From Candidatus Margulisiibacteriota bacterium (GTDB taxonomy: Bacteria > Margulisbacteria > WOR-1 > O2-12-FULL-45-9), in the NCBI GenBank assembly GCA_018817195.1, contig JAHIUL010000219.1, forward strand, positions 1 through 8,364: a DNA stretch of 8,364 nucleotides, given 5' to 3'. A program made the translations under genes and the position numbers. Positions 6,783 through 8,364 of this stretch are shown in pieces. Within the stretch, counting starts at the first letter, position 1. The number at the start of each line of letters is the position of its first letter. Below the pieces are notes generated by a model. That model was given only the letters and a program-made list of their open reading frames with translations, was not told the DNA's origin and made no database searches.

Positions 6783-7148
6783 ATGGTTAAGGAAAAAACA
6801 AAGCCCGAAATCCAAAATAAAAAAGGCGACAGGCATTTTGAAGATTTTCGTGAGCCAAAGCATATTGAAGAGGGCGGAATTATCAGAATATCTGGTGAAT
6901 TTTTACTTGACCATGAAGGGGAGATTATTAACCTGGTTAAGCACCAGGCTGAATTGGCCGAGCAAAAAAATCCTCAGCACAAGTTAAATAGTTTGAGAAA
7001 AGTTAATGGTACTCTTGTTGCTTCAGTTTCGGATCACAATTTAACCCTTCACATAGGGAAAGCCCTTGTCCACGCTTATAAAGGTGAGCATAATTATAAA
7101 TTCCTAAAAGATGAAAAGTTTGTTGAGGTTGACTGGCGAAGAGATTAA
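6783..7148 (+). CDS. BCAM0308/NMD3-like family protein, apparently without its zinc-finger part
   Basis: This 121-residue soluble protein has no signal peptide or membrane segment. From about residue 32 it resembles, from memory, the C-terminal part of the bacterial BCAM0308 family (often labelled NMD3 family or ATPase). The stretch IIRISGEFLLDHEGEIINLV (33-52) matches that family's G-x-F-L-x-x-H-x-x-E-I-L-N-L-I motif. The end, HIGKALVHAYKGEHNYKF (90-107) then FVEVDWRRD, matches its I-G-x-A-L-x-x-A-Y-x-G-E and V-x-W-x-R motifs. Typical members begin with C-x-x-C zinc knuckles; this one contains no cysteine and instead has a charged N-terminus (VKEKTKPEIQNKKGDRHFED, 2-21). AGAGGT at 6771-6776 lies six bases before the ATG, and only four bases separate it from rpsI, so it is surely in the same operon. 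Biochemical function is unknown; a ribosome-linked role is an inference from position. Confidence 0.7.
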   Translation: MVKEKTKPEIQNKKGDRHFEDFREPKHIEEGGIIRISGEFLLDHEGEIINLVKHQAELAEQKNPQHKLNSLRKVNGTLVASVSDHNLTLHIGKALVHAYKGEHNYKFLKDEKFVEVDWRRD

Positions 7149-7150
7149 AG

Positions 7151-7157
7151 AAAGGAG
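7151..7157 (+). promoter_or_regulatory. Shine-Dalgarno site of the aminotransferase gene
   Basis: AAAGGAG ends eight bases before the ATG at 7166, in a 17-base gap. It fixes the start and shows strong independent initiation. Confidence 0.7.
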
Positions 7158-7165
7158 CTTTTGTC

Positions 7166-8326
7166 ATGGCTGAAAGGAAACCTATTAAACAATATCTTAT
7201 GATCCCAGGCCCAACTCCAATTCCAACCAGGATTTTAGCGGCGATGAACCATGAGATGATCGGGCATCGCGGCCCAGGCTTTTCTAAAATTCTAGGAGAA
7301 GTAATTGACGGCCTTAAGTGGGCTTATCAAACTAAGAATGACATAATGGTTTATCCATGTTCCGGCACAGGCGGCATGGAAACAGCTGTTGTAAACGTGC
7401 TTTCTGCCGGGGACAAAACTTTGCACGTTAATATCGGAAACTTTGGCGACCGCTGGATCAAAATTGCGAAAACTTACGGCGTTGATGTAACTGATTTAAA
7501 AATTGAACGCGGTAAGGCCTGCGATCCAAAAGTCTTGGAAGCCGAATTAGCCAAAGACAAGAACAAGGAATTTAAAGCTGTTTTTATGCAGCAGAATGAA
7601 ACCTCAACTGGTGTTATCAATGATGTTAAAGCTTTAGCTGAAGTTGTTCATAAATCCCATCCAGATGCGCTTGTGGTTGTTGACGCTGTTTCTGGTTTAT
7701 TAGCCGCTGATTTAAAAACGGATGACTGGGGCTTGGATGTTGTTTGTTCGGGTTCACAAAAAGCCTTTATGGTGCCGCCTGGAATTGCGGCTGTTTCTAT
7801 GTCAGCCAAGGCCTGGAAAGCTTATGAGAAATCAACGTTGCCTAAGCATTACTGGGACATTAAGAACCAGAAGAAGTTTGCTGATAAAGGCCAAACTTAT
7901 ACTACTCCTCCGGAGTCAATTGTCTTTGGCATGCATGAAGCGATTAAGATAATTAAAGAAGAAGGCTTGGAAAACATCTTTAAGCGGCATGAGAATAACA
8001 AAGATATTGTCCGTAACGCGATGAAGGCGATTGGTTGTAAGCTGTTAGCGGATGATGAATGCGCTTCTCCTGCTGTAACTGCGATCTTTCCGCCGGACGG
8101 CGTTGATGCTGAAAAGGTCCGCTCTGAGATCAGGAACCGCTTTGGGGTTGAATTAGCGCCAGGGCAGGGCGACCTTAAAGGGAAATTATTCCGCATTGGC
8201 CATCTTGGTTATGTTGATAAGCTTGAATTGGTTGCTACCATTGGCGCGCTTGAATTGTTATTTAATCAATTGGGTGCCAAGGTTGAAATAGGCAAAGGCG
8301 TAAAAGTAGCGTTAGAAACGATTTAA
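7166..8326 (+). CDS. Class V pyridoxal-phosphate aminotransferase, serine:pyruvate / alanine:glyoxylate type
   Basis: This is a complete 386-residue cytoplasmic fold-type I enzyme. Family marks in order are the N-terminal MIPGPTPIP (12-20), HRGPGFSKI (34-42), the cofactor phosphate loop CSGTGGMETAV (65-75), NETSTGV (144-150), the cofactor-ring aspartate Asp173 in VVDAVSGLLA, and the Schiff-base Lys199 in CSGSQKAFMVPPG. YTTPP (245-249), which reaches across the dimer, and FRIGHLG (342-348), whose Arg343 should bind the substrate carboxylate, follow. This subgroup moves amino groups between serine or alanine and pyruvate or glyoxylate; some members act with SerA in serine metabolism, and the group includes the so-called soluble hydrogenase small subunit of cyanobacteria. 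Exact substrates cannot be read from sequence. It follows the ribosomal block with a 17-base gap, so co-transcription is likely but unproven. Confidence 0.93.
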   Translation: MAERKPIKQYLMIPGPTPIPTRILAAMNHEMIGHRGPGFSKILGEVIDGLKWAYQTKNDIMVYPCSGTGGMETAVVNVLSAGDKTLHVNIGNFGDRWIKIAKTYGVDVTDLKIERGKACDPKVLEAELAKDKNKEFKAVFMQQNETSTGVINDVKALAEVVHKSHPDALVVVDAVSGLLAADLKTDDWGLDVVCSGSQKAFMVPPGIAAVSMSAKAWKAYEKSTLPKHYWDIKNQKKFADKGQTYTTPPESIVFGMHEAIKIIKEEGLENIFKRHENNKDIVRNAMKAIGCKLLADDECASPAVTAIFPPDGVDAEKVRSEIRNRFGVELAPGQGDLKGKLFRIGHLGYVDKLELVATIGALELLFNQLGAKVEIGKGVKVALETI

Positions 8327-8364
8327 CGCTGGTCTTTTGTGCGCAACATTAAGTTAACCCTCCA
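8327..8364 (+). other. Unassigned 3' tail of the window
   Basis: These 38 bases follow the aminotransferase stop. I see no start codon with a ribosome binding site on the forward strand, and no stem followed by a T-run that would make a terminator. Whether the operon continues cannot be judged from this window. Confidence 0.5.

Noticed and set aside
8327..8364. Minus-strand TGGAGG followed by ATG in the tail, as the start of a divergent or antisense gene
   Set aside because: The minus-strand reading stops after eight codons (MLRTKDQR), so there is no gene of useful length.
1..8364. Mobile element, CRISPR array, tRNA or prophage signals
   Set aside because: No inverted or spaced direct repeats, transposase-like proteins, tRNA cloverleaf motifs or phage genes are visible. 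The block is syntenic core sequence with hardly any non-coding space.

Overview
The window is one uninterrupted, co-directional (+ strand) block of translation, secretion and transcription genes: the end of the spc operon, the alpha operon, and the L13-S9 pair. Two further genes sit directly behind them. The order is rplO (3' end only), secY, adk, map, infA, rpmJ, rpsM, rpsK, rpsD, rpoA, rplQ, rplM, rpsI, a 121-residue protein resembling the BCAM0308/NMD3-like family, and a class V pyridoxal-phosphate aminotransferase. There is almost no non-coding DNA: genes overlap by 1-14 bases or are separated by 4-28 bases. The only longer unassigned stretch is the last 38 bases, in which I see nothing.

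The organism is a bacterium using the standard code (TAA, TGA and TAG all end genes here) with strong Shine-Dalgarno sites. The secY-adk-map-infA-rpmJ-rpsM-rpsK order and the zinc-type adenylate kinase lid resemble Firmicutes, Cyanobacteria and deep-branching phyla rather than Enterobacteria. The rpsD gene between rpsK and rpoA, the direct rplQ-rplM junction without truA or ECF transporter genes, and the serine:pyruvate/alanine:glyoxylate-type aminotransferase make a classic model phylum less likely. An uncultivated lineage such as the Margulisbacteria/Saganbacteria group is my guess only; the window does not prove it.

Region by region: bases 1-2921 hold secretion (SecY), nucleotide balance (Adk), N-terminal methionine removal (Map) and initiation (IF-1), chained by stop/start overlaps. 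Bases 2936-5790 hold the alpha operon: L36, S13, S11, S4, RNA polymerase alpha and L17. Bases 5808-6778 hold L13 and S9, the latter with a long Lys/Ala-rich N-terminal extension. Bases 6783-8326 hold the two accessory genes, each with its own Shine-Dalgarno site and short spacing, so they are probably co-transcribed with the ribosomal genes.

Most of the window is highly conserved core machinery. The parts worth a second look are the cysteine-free BCAM0308-like protein behind rpsI, the S9 extension with a possible second start, and the placement of a metabolic aminotransferase at the end of a ribosomal operon. I found no mobile elements, CRISPR arrays, RNA genes, or convincing promoters or terminators.
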